DNA of 64,000 nt from Rhinopithecus roxellana (lineage: Eukaryota; Chordata; Mammalia; Primates; Cercopithecidae), in the NCBI RefSeq assembly GCF_007565055.1, contig NC_044553.1, positions 44,753,420-44,817,419 of the forward strand. The letters are read 5' to 3'. Below are positions 13,324-24,665 of this stretch, in pieces (position 1 is the stretch's first letter; every line of letters begins with the position of its first letter). The notes under the pieces were generated by a model, which was given only the letters and a program-made list of their open reading frames with translations, did not search any database and had not been told where the DNA came from. The position numbers were made by a program, and so were the translations under genes.

Positions 13324-13611
13324 GGCCAGGCGCGGTGGCTCACGCCTGTCATCCCAGCACTTTGGGAGGCCGAGGCGGGTGGATCATGAGGTCAGGAGAT
13401 CGCGACCATCCTGATTAACATAGTGAAACCCTGTCTCTACTAAAAATACAAAAAATTAGCCGGGCGTGGTGGCGGGTGCCTGTAGTCCCAGCTACTTGGG
13501 AGCCTGAGGCAGGAGAATGACGTGCCCGGGAGGCGGAGCTTGCAGTGGGCTGAGATCGCGCCATTGCACTCCAGCCTGGGCGACAGAGCGAGACTCCGTC
13601 TAGAAAAAAAG
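13324..13611 (+). mobile_element. AluY, sense
   Basis: Starts GGCCAGGCGCGGTGGCTCAC and ends with a short A-run after GACTCCGTCTAG. It has the AluY-type GAGATCGCGCCATTGCACTCC and a small deletion in the GTGAACCCGGGAGG stretch. It has the ancestral CTCACGCC box, unlike the three AluYR copies elsewhere in the window. Confidence 0.95.
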
Positions 13612-13664
13612 ACCCTGCCCATGCAAATGGGGCAGGGAAGTGGGCATGTCAGAAAGCGAGGGTT

Positions 13665-14110
13665 ATGAAGACAGATTCTGGATTCAGTCTGCCTGAATGT
13701 AATTCCTCCTAAGTGATCTTGGACAAGTTACTTAAACTATCCAAGTGTCAGTTTCCTCATATTTAAGATGGTGATAAGAATAGCACTCACCTTCTGGAAT
13801 TGGTAAAAGGTTGAAATCCCATGTAAGGATCCTAACACGGGCAAGGGTTGGCAAACTTTTTCTTTCTAAAAAGAGCCAGAGAGTCAACATTTTAGGCTTT
13901 GTGACACCATAGGCTTTGGGGTTTCGGTTGCAGCCACTTGGCCCTGCTGTTGTAGCTTGAAAGCAGCCACAATGTGCAAATGGATGGGTGTGGCTATGTT
14001 CCAATAACACTGCACTTTTCAAAACAGGTGGAGGGCTGGGTTTGACCTGTAGGCTGCCGTTTGCTGACCCCTGGCTCAGCACAGGGCCTGGCTGAGTGGG
14101 CACAATGGGT
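13665..14110 (+). repeat. MIR SINE interrupted by a hAT element
   Basis: Plus-strand MIR: GATTCTGGATTCAGTCTGCCTG, AAGTGATCTTGGACAAGTTACTTAAAC, CAGTTTCCTCATATTTAAGATGG up to about 13841. It resumes after the inserted element with CTCAGCACAGGGCCTGGC. The nesting dates the MIR as older than the hAT insertion. Confidence 0.7.
13842..14073 (+). mobile_element. Non-autonomous hAT-Charlie type DNA transposon
   Basis: The terminal inverted repeats CAAGGGTTGGCAAAC and GTTTGCTGACCCCTG match at 12 of 15 positions. Internal landmarks are AAAAAGAGCCAGAGAGTCAA, TTTTAGGCTTTGTG, AAAGCAGCCACAATGTGCAAATGG and GGGTGTGGCTATGTTCCAATA. It sits inside a MIR with a degraded 8-bp target duplication (CCTAACAC / CTCAGCAC, 5/8). 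There is no transposase. Confidence 0.75.
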
Positions 14111-14196
14111 TTTTCATAAATGCCAGCCATTCTCTCAGCTTGGGGACAGCTCCTTGACACCGGTCTCCTTGGTCATTTGCTCTGTGTTTTTAACAG

Positions 14197-14403
14197 AATG
14201 TTGAGGTCTTGGCCAGCAGGAGCAACACTTCAGAGCAAGACCAGGCAGGGACCGAAATGCGCGTGAAGCTTCTGCAGGAAGAGAATGAGAAGCTGCAGGG
14301 AAGGAGCGAAGAGCTGGAGCAGAGAGTTGCTCAGCTTCAAAGGCAGATCGAGGACCTGAAAGGCGATGAAGCCAAGGCGAAGGAAACGCTGAAGAAGTAC
14401 GAG
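14197..14403 (+). CDS. CGNL1: CGNL1 coding exon (first in window), 69 codons
   Basis: CGNL1 (paracingulin) is a cytoplasmic plaque protein of tight and adherens junctions in epithelial and endothelial cells. It has a globular head and a long dimerising coiled-coil rod, and is reported to recruit Rho-family GEFs such as GEF-H1 and Tiam1 to junctions. This window holds the last 501 residues of a protein about 1,300 residues long in human; the head and first part of the rod lie upstream. The exon begins after TTTTTAACAG and ends at TACGAG before GTGAGG, phase 0 at both ends. It encodes NVEVLASRSN, then heptad-patterned rod from about local residue 22 (VKLLQEENEKLQGRSEELEQ). Strongly charged E/K/R/Q composition with leucines at a/d spacing supports a coiled coil. 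The identification rests on recognition of this rod and of the C-terminus; cingulin (CGN) is the nearest alternative but the tail differs. Confidence 0.95.
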
Positions 14404-14922
14404 GTGAGGCTCGCTGGGCCCAGGCCCAGCTTTGGCAGCTGCTGCTCCTTCTTTCCTGTGTAATTGATTTCAAAAGTGGGGAAGGGATTTATTGTCATAA
14501 TTTAGTTGGAAAGGTCAAGACACTAGTGAATACAACCTCTCTGCAAGCCATTTCTTTGTTACCCCCCGGAGTGGCATGACAGGGAGGCCTGGGAACAGGG
14601 AGGGTGAGGTCAGGTGGGGACACAGGTCTAGGCACAGGAATCCTCATGCACCCAGATACCAGACACATCCAGCCTTCCATGGCTTCGCACAGGCCTCTAC
14701 CTGAAAAGGCTGTCTTAACACCACCATTAGACTGATTCTCACTCAAGACTATGTATTCTTTTTTAACTCATAGTTGATGTTTTTGAAGTGACACTGATTT
14801 GAACAAGCCAGTGACCTAGTTGGCCAGAGCTCTAGAGTGGGAAGCTGGGAGTGAGAGATGACATACTCTCAGCAGTAGGAAGAGGCAGCTGACAATGAAG
14901 GAGGAGATACACGTGGTCACTG

Positions 14923-15311
14923 CCTTAGTCTGTCCTGTGCTGCTGTCATGGAATACCACATTGGGGTAATTAAGGAAAAATAGAAATGGATTTCTCACAA
15001 TTCTGGAGCTGGGGAGGCTAATATTAAGATACCAGCCTCTAGCGAGGGCTGTCCTTCTGTGTCGCAGTGTGAATGGCATCACATGGCAGAAGGGCAGAGG
15101 TGGAGTGGGGAACTGACTGGCCAAAGGGGGCTACACTTGTCCATTGACTGGCAACCTACTTGTGTGATGACAGCTTGAGCCCATTCAGAAGGGCAGAGCC
15201 CTCATGGCCTCATCACCCCGTAAAGGTTCTACCTTTTCAGACTATTACAATGGTAATTAAACCTCCAACATATACATATGCTTTTTGGGGGACGCATTCA
15301 AACCATAGCAG
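14923..15311 (-). mobile_element. MaLR (MLT1-like) LTR, antisense
   Basis: Plus strand: GCCTTAGTCTGTCCTGTGCTGCTGTCATGGAATACCACA, then TTTCTCACAATTCTGGAGCTGGGGAGGCTA, ATCACATGGCAGAAGG, CCCTCATGGCCTCATC and CCTCCAACATATACATATGC. This is the MLT1-type LTR in reverse orientation, diverged, with no internal region. Confidence 0.75.
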
Positions 15312-15441
15312 TCATCCGTCAGGACCACCTGGATACCTTTTATAAAACTGTGTGTGGGGGGTCCATTCAATACCTGCTGTTTTCAGATCTCCAAGAATAA
15401 AACCGGATATTTGTATTTAAAAAAAAAAAAAAAATTACCCC

Positions 15442-15585
15442 AGCTGGGCATGGTGGCTCATGCCTGTAATTCCAGCTACTTGGGAGGCTGAGAGGTGGGA
15501 GGGATCACTTGAGCCCAGGAGTTCATGACCAGCCTGAGCAATATAGTGAGACCTTGTCTCTAAAAAAAAAAAAAAAAAAAAAAAA
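15442..15585 (+). mobile_element. Free left Alu monomer (FLAM) or truncated Alu
   Basis: Begins AGCTGGGCATGGTGGCTCATG and reaches GTGAGACCTTGTCTCT followed directly by a 23-nt A tail. No right arm is present. This is the organisation of a fossil left monomer; a truncated dimer is the alternative. Confidence 0.85.
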
Positions 15586-15815
15586 TCACTCGAGATAATG
15601 TGGATGTTCATACCTGGCTAAGAACTGGAACTGCAGACAGGCACACACATCCAAGAACACGGCTGTCGTGTGCCGCCTTGGGTCCGTGACAGGCGCGTTG
15701 TGACTGTAGCCACTGCCACGTCATGGGTGTCTTTGGTGTTCATTTAATTCCACTGAGTCAGTTTCATAGGTACAGCATACATCTAAGTGCACACTGACCC
15801 AGTGTTTCATTGTAG

Positions 15816-15920
15816 GGAGAAATACGACAATTAGAGGAGGCCCTTGTGCATGCCAGAAGGGAAGAAAAAGAAGCTGTGTCAGCCAGGAGGGCCCTAGAGA
15901 ATGAACTGGAGGCTGCTCAG
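15816..15920 (+). CDS. CGNL1: CGNL1 coding exon, 35 codons
   Basis: Follows acceptor CATTGTAG and ends at GCTGCTCAG before GTAAAC, phase 0 at both ends. Encodes GEIRQLEEALVHARREEKE and on to ENELEAAQ. Pure coiled-coil rod, exactly five heptads long, with L/A/V at core positions and E/R/K outside. No frame break. Confidence 0.95.
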
Positions 15921-16077
15921 GTAAACACCTAGGGCTGTTGTCGTTACTCCCTCAAGAAGAATGCACAGAGACGCAATACCGGAGGGGCGTGTGGAGACTG
16001 TCCTTGGCCCTTTCTTTCCAGGTAGCTCCCTTTCGCCCATAATAACCACTCAGTCATTTGAAGTATCTGTCTAGACC

Positions 16078-16500
16078 AGCAGTTCCCAACTAGGGGGTTT
16101 TGGTAATGCCTGAAGACAGTTTTGTTGTCACAACTGGGGAGATGCTACCGGCGTCTCGTGGGTGGAAAACAGGGATAGGGATGCTGTTAAATATCCTACG
16201 AAGCACAGGACAGCACCCACTACAAAGAACGATCGGGTCCCAAATGTCAGTAATGCCAAGGCGCTTGGACTCAGGAAGGGGAACATCACACACCGGGGCC
16301 TATCATGGGGAGGGGGGAGGGGGAAGGGATTGCACTGGGAGTTATACCTGATATAAATGACGAGTTGATGGGTGCAGCACACCAACATGGCACAAGTATA
16401 CATATGTAACAAACCTGCACGTTATGCACATGTACCCTAGAACTTAAAGTATAATAATAATAAAAAAAAAGTAATGCCAAGGCGGAGAGAGCTCGGTTTA
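16078..16500 (+). mobile_element. MER20-like hAT-Charlie element, split by a young L1
   Basis: CAGCAGTTCCCAACTAGGG, CTGAAGACAGTTTTGTTGTCACAACTGGGG, CTGTTAAATATCCTACGAAGCACAGGACAGC and AATGTCAGTAATGCCAAGG follow the MER20 type. The 3' end resumes after the L1 at about 16485. Old and non-autonomous. I name it MER20 from memory of its internal sequence; another MER1-group family is possible. Confidence 0.7.
16264..16470 (+). mobile_element. 5'-truncated L1PA insertion with target-site duplication
   Basis: About 207 bp of primate L1 3' UTR: GGAAGGGGAACATCACACAC, GACGAGTTGATGGGTGCAGC, ACACCAACATGGCACAAGTA, CATGTACCCTAGAACTTAAA and an (AAT)n-A tail. A 15-bp target duplication, AGTAATGCCAAGGCG, flanks it at 16249-16263 and 16470-16484 (the first A may belong to the tail). 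Little decay is visible, fitting a primate-age insertion into the older DNA transposon. Confidence 0.95.
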
Positions 16501-19500
16501 GACGTTAAAGAGCTTGACAGCTTTCCAAAGATAAAATATGAATTGTGTGAGAAGGCTGGCAGGACTGGCCCCCGAGGCGGTGTGGAGTCTGCTTTCCAGC
16601 AGAAGCCAATTTCCCTTCCCTTCTGGGCAAATGCGCTCTATAGAGCACAGTCCTGCAGGATGGCAATTCTGAGAGGCAGGCGGAGGTCACTTCCTTGAAA
16701 CTGGATAGCTCTCGCTATTCCAAATCAGTAAGTTCTTAGAAAATTAGATTTTCCCATTTGAAGTACATTCTGAAGACAGGCCTGTACTGCAGTTCTGATT
16801 GACTTTGCACGGTGACCTCAGGGTGATGGAGGTGTGTCCTCCTCCTATTGGCTCTCGGGATGCTGCTTAAGTCTCTCAGGTGGGTTTCTGAGGAGGTGGA
16901 AGCCAGTGTTTTTGAGAGTTGTCTAAGAGGAAGGCTGTTAAAGTTTTCCATGCAGGACCCACTTGTAGTCAGGGATAGGTGAAGCGGGGGCATTAAAAGT
17001 GTTAAGAGCCGAGTCAGGTTCAGGTTTGTAAATGCCTAGTTGCAGCTTTCCTGAAGAGTATTCAGCTTCATCTCCTAGAGTATAGAGGAGAGGAAGGATC
17101 CCCACAGGTCAGCCTAGCTTGGGGACTCTCCCCCACAATCAGAAGTCTGTGCCTTCTCCTCCTCTTGGGACAAAACTCCTGTTTGCCTATAGTAAAGTCC
17201 CAATTTTTTCCCTGAGTTCAATGTCTGACTGCCTTCACTTTGGATTTTTTTTATTTCTTTAAATCTAGATCTTCATTACAAAATCTTGTGGGGTTGATGT
17301 TGTGTGGATGGCACTTGTGCTGTGCTGCTGTTTAAAGCTTAGGTTGGTTCCTGTTACCCAACCCAGCTGCCAGAGTGTGGGGTTTAAATCTGTGGGCTGG
17401 TTGGGGGGCAGGAAGAAAGGAAACACATTTGTGCTCTATAGGGATAAACATCTGTACCTTCATGGTATGTCCACACCAAGTCCCAGCTGCAGCTACGGGT
17501 CTCTCAGAACTTTTCCTTTGGTCAAATAGGAACTTTTCACACATACGGAAGTCGTTCCCCAGTTGGGAAACTGCGCTCAGAGTGAATTTAGTGCTCAGAA
17601 CAGATGATGGCTTTGGGGCCTGAAGATGTTAATGTAATCCCCACCCAACCCCACCTCTGGATCTGTAGCCTTGCCTTGGAAATTACCCCTGACATGTTAC
17701 TTTTGTTGAGGCTTGTTTTCCCAGTGGTGTGGGGATGGTGAGAGTGCTTCATGCAGTGTGTGGCTGTGTTAGCCACTGGCAGTGCAGCTGGCGAGAATTA
17801 AAAATGGGCCTGACAGTTGCAGTGTCTTTAGCTGAATTATCTGGTCTTAAAAGCAATGCCATGAAAAAAGCACCATCACTGTAAAATACTTTGTTTCCTT
17901 TAAAATTGGAAACCAGATAGTCAGCTCCTTTTGTTTGGTTGCTCTTTCTGTGTACCTCTTGTCCTTGAAGCTGGCAGCCCAAAGGGACCTTAGCCCTTGA
18001 GGAAAGAAAAAGGTAACTGGTATTTTTCTCAGTCTTTGTGCTATTAGTCTATTGCATCTTCATGTATGATAAATAGATTTCTTTACATAGTAGCTGAAGA
18101 CCCTGGTAAATTTATGTCTGATTTACCATGACTCAGTTAAAAAGTAGCAGAGGGTCATAAAGATGCCATTCTTGGGTTGCTCAGTGCCCTACCGCTTGCT
18201 TCAGGACTGTGTTGCTATCTAGGGCTACTGGAACTGCACTTAAGGCAAGGCATCTATGATTCTACGTAAAAGTGCCTTCTGCAGATGGGGAAATAAAGAA
18301 ACCTTTGCTGGAGAAACCACAGTTCTTTCCTTCAGGAAGGGATAACAGTGCTTACGTTATTCCTAGGGCTTTCCCTCCCACCCCATTGGACTTTTGAGTA
18401 TTGAGACAACGAAGGAAAAAGGGCCCAAGGCTTCTGTCTGTTGCTTCCCACAGACACTGAGTGGCAGGGACTCCACGAAGACCAGCTTCCTTCTGGTTAA
18501 GCTGCCCATTCCTTGACACCTGTAGGCTTACCTGCTACTTGGTTGTTGTTAATATGAGCTAATTAGGACCTCAGTCATAGGGTAAAAGTCTGCGTCAGTT
18601 TATAGATAATGGTCCCCAAGCTCAAGGACGCTCACCCTATGTCTACCAATGTTGTGTCTCGGATTCCCCAATCTGATATATTTTCCCTAAATTTTCATCT
18701 CATTATTCATTGATGAGCTTGTATTGCTGGCCTTGGAAATAGAGTCGCTGTGGCTACAGAGCATTTCACTCCTGACACTGTGCACGTGAACGGTCAGAGG
18801 AATGCAAAGTTGCTAAGTTTGCTTCTTTTCATGTGAATTTGGGACATTTTCTCAGCAGTGACTTATTGGAACATATTTCTTGAATTACGGAGGAGGCAGA
18901 CTGTTGTTCTAAACAGTGTTTCTAAACCTCAATACATATTAGAATTATCTGGGGAGCTTTCAAATGCAAATGATTGTGAACTCCATGCTAAGAAAAATTG
19001 TGATTCCATCAGAAAAAGCTAGAATCTACATTTTAAGTATGGGCATCCCATCCTTGCTTGGTGATTCTAACATAAGAAGCCTTGGGATCGCTTTTGGGGA
19101 TAGGCATTCATTTTTAACAGCTAAGTGTTTATCATATGCCTAATGGTGAACATACCCAGATAGACAGAAAATCTCTCCCTTGCCTTTATAGAGTTTACTA
19201 CCTTGCAAGAGGCAAGCCTACAAGAAATAATTTAAAAATAATGTAGCAAATCTGTTCTTTTAGGCAATGTGTGTGTGTTGGGGTGGGGGTGTTGGCAGGA
19301 CCCTAGGCCCAGAGTGGTGAGTCTGTGGTGTCTCTCGTGGTTCAGGAGAAGGAGCCAGGCAGCCCTGCCTGAGCCAAGAGTGGAGCAGAAATGCATGCAT
19401 GAACCACATGGAGGCTGAGTAGAGCTGGGTTGGCTTGTCTGCTGCCTGGAGCCCTTGGGATTGGGGTCTAAAAGGAGGAGAAAGCGAGGCTGGGGGATTC

Positions 19501-21108
19501 CTAGGGGGAGGGGGATGAGTTGGATCCTGAAGGTTCTATAGGAAGCCATTGGGGGCCCTCTGTATTTGTTGTTTTCATGAATTGACATTTTTTGGGACAC
19601 GTGTTTTGAGGGTTTTGTCCCATACCATACTTCACTGGTTCTATAACTCCTCCTCACCCTTTACCCCAACACTGCTAAATCATCGATCAACAGAAACCCC
19701 AGGTTTGACTGTGCTTCTGCTGGGTGCCCAGTGGCAGCTGTGCTGGAGCCCACTCCTGCTAATTCCCCCAACACTGAACTTCTGATTACCTTTCTTTTTG
19801 CCACCATGTTTTCCCTAACAGCTTTTGTTAATCTTGGTTCTCTTGGCTGCTTCTCAAAGTACAGCCAGCCCAGCAGAGACCAGGGACCGGAAGGCCGCCA
19901 CAGGTAGTGTTTTAGCCCCATGTCACGTGGTTGGCAGAGCAGATCTGTTCCTATGCTCTGCAAACCAGGAGAGTCCGAAGTGATTTGGAATGTTTTCAAG
20001 ATCCTGAGTTACTGCCTGTGGCAGCAGCTTGTAAACTGTTAAGCACTGTACAAATATAAACCATTGTTCTTGTGCAGTCACTGCAGGGACACAAGACCGG
20101 GTAGGCCCTGAGCTGTTCCTGTAGTGGCCCACAGTCAGCCCTCAGTGCCTGACAACGTCTTTGAGATGATCCAGTCTTTGTTTGAGTCAGGTTGCTCTGT
20201 TTCGAGCTGTGCCTTTTCTTCTTATCCTGATACCTATGGCCCTAATGCTTAGCCATTTTAAGAAACCACCATTACTTTCCTATAATATTTTAGGATTTTA
20301 TTTTGGAATTGCATGTTGTTTACGTAAAGAACATAAGTCTGTGTGACTTTGTGAGATGAGAGCCTCAGGGGAACTAAGGGGAGTATTGCACTCAAGATGG
20401 TTGTATTTTATGGTAGGCACTAGTATTTGGTGCTGATTCAATAAATAACCACCTACCTGACTAGTATTTTATCCGACTAGTGTCTCTTCCATTTAACACC
20501 TTCTATTCATCAAGTTCATCAACCTGTGCGTTTCCAAATTCCTTTTTGCCTGTGTCTGAGTCCAATTCGTGGATTCTGTTGATGACAACTGCCTTTACCC
20601 AAGTGGACCTTTGTTCTGTGGGGTAGTGTTCTCTTTGTGATTCATTTTTAGTTATTCTAACTGTAAGAACCATCTGCACAGCACAGTAAATAGTGGAATA
20701 TTAGGTGTGATGCTGCGTGTCACAGGACATAAATTGCCAAGTAGGTTTAGGTTGTTGTAATATACAACTTGACCTCGATTTTCAAGCATGAACATTCAGG
20801 TTTTCAGACACTATCCTGAATGCCCACCACCAGCAGCCTTGGCCATGTATTCCTATAGCACATTGTTTGTCTGCCCCTTCATTCCTGTGGATGTTTTTGG
20901 GTAAGTCAGCTTTCCTTTTTGGTCCCTGAATTGCAGAACCAACAATGTCCTTCTATCTCTGTGACGGCTTTATTTTGATCTTCTTCCTCATCACGGATTT
21001 AACAGATCTGATTGCTTTGCAGTGTGACTGTGAAGTTCCCTGTGATACCCGTTCCTGTGGCTACCTGGTTGGTAGATGACAGCACTGTCCTTTCCCTGCC
21101 ATTTGCAG

Positions 21109-21261
21109 AGAAATCTGAGTCGGACCACCCAGGAGCAGGAGCAGTTGTCTGAGAAGCTCAAAGAGGAGAGTGAGCAGAAGGAGCAGCTAAGAAGGTTGAA
21201 GAATGAGATGGAGAATGAGCGGTGGCACCTGGGCAAGACCATTGAGAAACTGCAGAAGGAG
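21109..21261 (+). CDS. CGNL1: CGNL1 coding exon, 51 codons
   Basis: Between acceptor ATTTGCAG and donor GAG|GTGAGG, phase 0. Encodes RNLSRTTQEQEQLSEKLKEE, then a Q/K/E-rich coil including NEMENERWHLGKTIEKLQKE. The single tryptophan in the HLG context is unusual for this rod and is a useful landmark when aligning to other vertebrate CGNL1 proteins. No stop or indel. Confidence 0.95.
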
Positions 21262-22185
21262 GTGAGGGGCTGGAGGAGGAAAGAGGATGTAGGGCCAGAT
21301 GCCTTTGTTGGACCCAGTCCCCTCTGAGGGTCTGGTGAAAGCCTGGGAAACCTGCAGTAGGTCTAGGCCCAAAAGCATCAGGGATTTGCAGATCGCCAGA
21401 GGCAGCTCTTTGGATTTGTTGAAGAGATACAGAGAAACTGGTCTAGAAAACATGAATGCCAGTACTCTCTGGATTCTGGGCACCAGAATCACCTCTTAAC
21501 AGTCAGTAGAAGTAGCCTGTGTGTCAGTGCATATGGAACCAATGTTAACTGGATCAGAATCGATGTCTCTGTGCAGATTCTCTGCATTTGCATCTCTATT
21601 ACTTGTCCAGGAGTGTGAAAGCAGCTTCAAAGCTCGGTAGCTGCTGCTCTTTCTCCTCCTCTCTGCCCTACCATGCCCAGAAGGGGAAAGGCACAAAGCT
21701 GGCAGGCTTTCTGTATTCTGGGAGCTGACACGAGTGTCTGCTGTTTTCTGACGTGTACTATATACCAGACACTTTACTATTTTGTTTCTAACTAGAATTT
21801 TACCTATATCTGCTGATAAAGTTTTATCTGTATCTGTGGATACTGATTCTGACAACAACCCTGTAAGGTTTCCAGTGCGGACACGGCCAGGGCCCAGAGA
21901 GGTTAACGACGTGTCCCGGTCACGTACTGGTAAGTGGCACAGCAGGCATAGGACCCTGAGGCTGTGTGCCTGGCTCCAAAGGACGTACCTGCTCACTCCT
22001 CCATGCTGCTTCCAAGTTACAGGTGCCCACACCTGGCTGGCTCAGGATCAGGCACTGGGCTGTCTTTGAAGGGGCCGTAGAAGAAAGGGAAAAGAGGAGA
22101 TGTGCTGTGTGTTGAAATGGGACCCAGACCCTGGTCTCAGATAGAGCATCCCAGGGTGGGCTCACTCCCGTGTCACTCCTTCCAG
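21262..22185 (+). other. CGNL1: CGNL1 intron, 0.9 kb
   Basis: Donor GTGAGG, acceptor ACTCCTTCCAG. No confident repeat or RNA gene is recognised. The longest minus-strand open frame (21496-22032) has no splice or promoter support and is treated as chance. Confidence 0.9.
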
Positions 22186-22356
22186 ATGGCAGACATTGTT
22201 GAGGCCTCCCGTACATCGACCCTGGAGCTCCAGAACCAGCTGGATGAGTACAAGGAGAAAAATCGCAGGGAGCTCGCAGAAATGCAAAGACAGTTGAAGG
22301 AGAAAACCCTGGAGGCAGAAAAGTCCCGACTGACAGCCATGAAAATGCAGGATGAG
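22186..22356 (+). CDS. CGNL1: CGNL1 coding exon, 57 codons
   Basis: Between CTCCTTCCAG and donor GAG|GTAATG, phase 0. Encodes MADIVEASRTSTLELQNQLD, continuing YKEKNRRELAEMQRQLKEKT and ending LTAMKMQDE. Coiled-coil rod. The ATG at the exon start is internal methionine, not an initiator: the exon is preceded by a good acceptor and joins in frame to the exon before. Confidence 0.95.
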
Positions 22357-22614
22357 GTAATGTCTGGCCAGATAAGTTCTTCCTTTATCACTTACCAAAG
22401 TATCCTTTGCCCTGAAACTCTTCTGTGAGGGACCTGGGGGTAGATTCGTGAGACAGCTTTTATGCTTGACTCTTCATTCTTCACCTTCTGGATGGTTCTG
22501 TGGGCAAATGGCATTCTGGAGCACAAAGGACCCACTGATGGACTGTGAGGCTAAATGGACACAGCTTTAACCTGACCATTTTCTTGATGAATCTACAATT
22601 TTTTGCCTAAAATG

Positions 22615-22735
22615 TTTAGCTGCCATTTATGGAACGGCCGTGATGTGCCCAGCTGTGTCCAGATGATTTATTTATATGCTTTCATGTTTTAATTTAATCC
22701 TAGAATAGGGATTACAGTAACTGACTGTTTTTTTG
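22615..22735 (-). repeat. MIR SINE fragment
   Basis: TGCCATTTATGGAACGGCCG, GATGTGCCCAGCTGTG and ATTTAATCCTAGAATAGGG follow a minus-strand MIR core. Diverged. Confidence 0.55.
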
Positions 22736-23004
22736 GCCATTCATTTATGAAAATACAGACTTTTATTGGGTTGAGGGTGGCAGACAAGAGTTTCACAACA
22801 ATAATGGTGAATAAAAGAAATCCTCAGGAATTTATGAGTACTGAAATGATTAAAACATTGGTTTTATATTTAAGAAGAATCGAGCAAAGAAACCCAAATG
22901 TTAGCTCCCTTCAGGCTTGGCCTCTCAAGAACTGAGAAAAAGAAAGGGGATGTTTTTGATTGTTTTAATGGAAAGCTGGAGGCTTCAAAATGTAATCACA
23001 GCCT

Positions 23005-23195
23005 ATGCTGATTTCTAGCTATATCTCTTGCCAGCTGGGTCACCTTGAGCAACTTATCCCAGCTTTCTGAGCATATGTTTCGACCTCTTTAAAAATATAC
23101 CACATTTTAGTGACTTAATAATTAAATGAGATAATATGTGAGACTGTGTAGCAGCGAGTCTGTACATCTCAGGCACTTCGTAAATATTAATTTCC
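23005..23195 (+). repeat. MIR SINE
   Basis: GATTTCTAGCTATATCTCTTGCCAGCTGGGTCACCTTGAGCAACTTATCCC, then TTAAATGAGATAATATGTGAGAC and CAGGCACTTCGTAAATATTAA give the plus-strand MIR order. Confidence 0.75.
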
Positions 23196-24554
23196 TTTTC
23201 TTTAATTTTAAGGCTTATTGTTTTTCGTGAACAGTGCCAAGAGCACCAAGATTCCACAGGAAAACCTTTTTTTTTCTTTAAAAGCAAACTTTAATTTCTT
23301 TGATGATCAAAGAAACGTCACCCATGAGTCAGTGCTAAAACTGTGTAAAAGAACAATAGATATTTATTGCAGACTTCTAGAACACTCTTGAAAGGACCTT
23401 GATAACAGATCCCTTTTGGCTCAGGGTTATATGATACAGGACTCCAAGTAAGAACTGAAATTAGCCCACTGACATCACAGTTCTCTTTAGCATTAAAAAA
23501 AAAAAAAATCACGTTCATTACTACAGCACGGAGGCAGAAGGATTCAGATATCTGCCAGAACACTAACAAGCACCTGGTCTGATTTGACTTCAAAAGATCA
23601 CAGTGTCACAATGACCCCTGAAAAGTACTTCCCATTGCATTTTATATAATGATTTTTATGATAGAATCCTTGGGTTGGAAGGAAATGTAGTGATCCTCTA
23701 GTTAGATAAGGAAACTGAGGTCCAGAGAGAATAGTTAAGGCCAGATGGAGACCAGTGTTGTTTATAAAAGAGCAGTCATTCCAAAAAAGAAGGATTCCTT
23801 GCAAGGAAAATAAAGATGGCCCTTCCTGGATTTTTCTCACTGATGCAGCCCTGTGAGACAGATTCCATGCGAGCAACAGACGTGGACACCTCATCATTCT
23901 GCAGGGAATCTACAGTGAGATACCACCCTTGACTAAGATGCTAGAGTGATGGAGTTGTTGAAAACAAAAGTGAATTGACGAGCCAAGGTCACTCTGGATC
24001 CTTAAAAAACTCAAGCTCACCTCTGTTCACTGCCCCTCTTCTTGTGTTTTGATTGAGCTGAGTTGAAGATCTTGGTTTCAAACAAAAACAATAACCCAAA
24101 AGCGACAGGGGTCCATTCTAAGTGCTGTAATAGTTGCTGCCTTTGCTTTGAGAGAAATAGACATTTTTCACCCATTCTACCTTTTGATAAGCTTGATCTT
24201 TAGAGAATTGAGACTTAGTGATTACCATTGTTCAGTTTATTTTCAAAATCCTTTTTAGCAAAGGGTTGATTCCAACTACCTAAAGGTAGCACTAGAAAGT
24301 TCAAAAGTTGTTTGCTTACTTATGATTCAGGATACATTGTTCACAGACACCATGCTAGTTATTCTCTTCTGCCGGCTCTTGTCAAGGACTCTGAGTATGA
24401 CGGGGCCCTTACCAGCTGTTAGGAGGGACCTGCTGGGTGTGGAAGGTGGAGCTGTGCTGAGCAGTGGAGGAGGGCACGCCGGGCATTGGGAAGGGGGACA
24501 GGAAGGAAACGCAGGCTGCACATTTGCCTGTCATTTTTTCTGACCCTCATACCC

Positions 24555-24665
24555 ATGTTCTTTTTTGGTATCATCTCATTTGATTCTCATAATAGCTTTA
24601 GAAGGCTGGTTTTATAATTATCCCAGTTTTGCGAACAAGGAAACTGAGTCATAGAGCATTTTTTT
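24555..24665 (-). repeat. MIR SINE fragment
   Basis: CATCTCATTTGATTCTCATAATAGC, TTATCCCAGTTTTGCGAACAAGGAAACTGAG is a minus-strand MIR core. Confidence 0.65.

Larger units (their letters stand above)
1..14196 (+). other. CGNL1: CGNL1 intron (5' part outside window)
   Basis: The window opens inside an intron; I found no exon before 14197. The interval holds a MaLR LTR, MIRs, a MER5A-like element, antisense old L1 fragments, three Alus and a hAT element, listed separately. The stretches 1-1170, 2470-4230, 4670-6190, 6350-7640, 7860-8480, 9130-10380 and 12440-13320 show nothing I can name; open frames there are short and lack splice-site support or family resemblance. The intron ends with a polypyrimidine stretch and acceptor ...TTTTTAACAG at 14196. 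Confidence 0.85.
14404..15815 (+). other. CGNL1: CGNL1 intron, 1.4 kb
   Basis: Donor GAG|GTGAGG, acceptor TTCATTGTAG. It contains an antisense MaLR/MLT1-like LTR (14923-15311), an A-run at 15418-15434 and a free left Alu monomer (15442-15585). The stretch 14404-14920 shows nothing identifiable. Confidence 0.9.
15921..21108 (+). other. CGNL1: CGNL1 intron, 5.2 kb
   Basis: Donor CAG|GTAAAC, acceptor CATTTGCAG. It contains the split MER20-like element and its young L1 insertion near 16.1-16.5 kb. From 16,500 to 21,108 I see no named element with confidence; AT-rich unique sequence predominates, with short open frames that look random. Confidence 0.9.

Noticed and set aside
13732..14160. Minus-strand 142-codon open frame
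   Set aside because: Runs through a MIR and a hAT element; no coding features.
21496..22032. Minus-strand 178-codon open frame within an intron
   Set aside because: No acceptor/donor or promoter context and no recognisable domain; antisense frames of this length occur by chance.
22186..22188. ATG at an exon start as a possible alternative translation start
   Set aside because: Directly follows a good splice acceptor and joins in frame to the previous exon; the same holds for exons starting ATG at 26277 and 39856.
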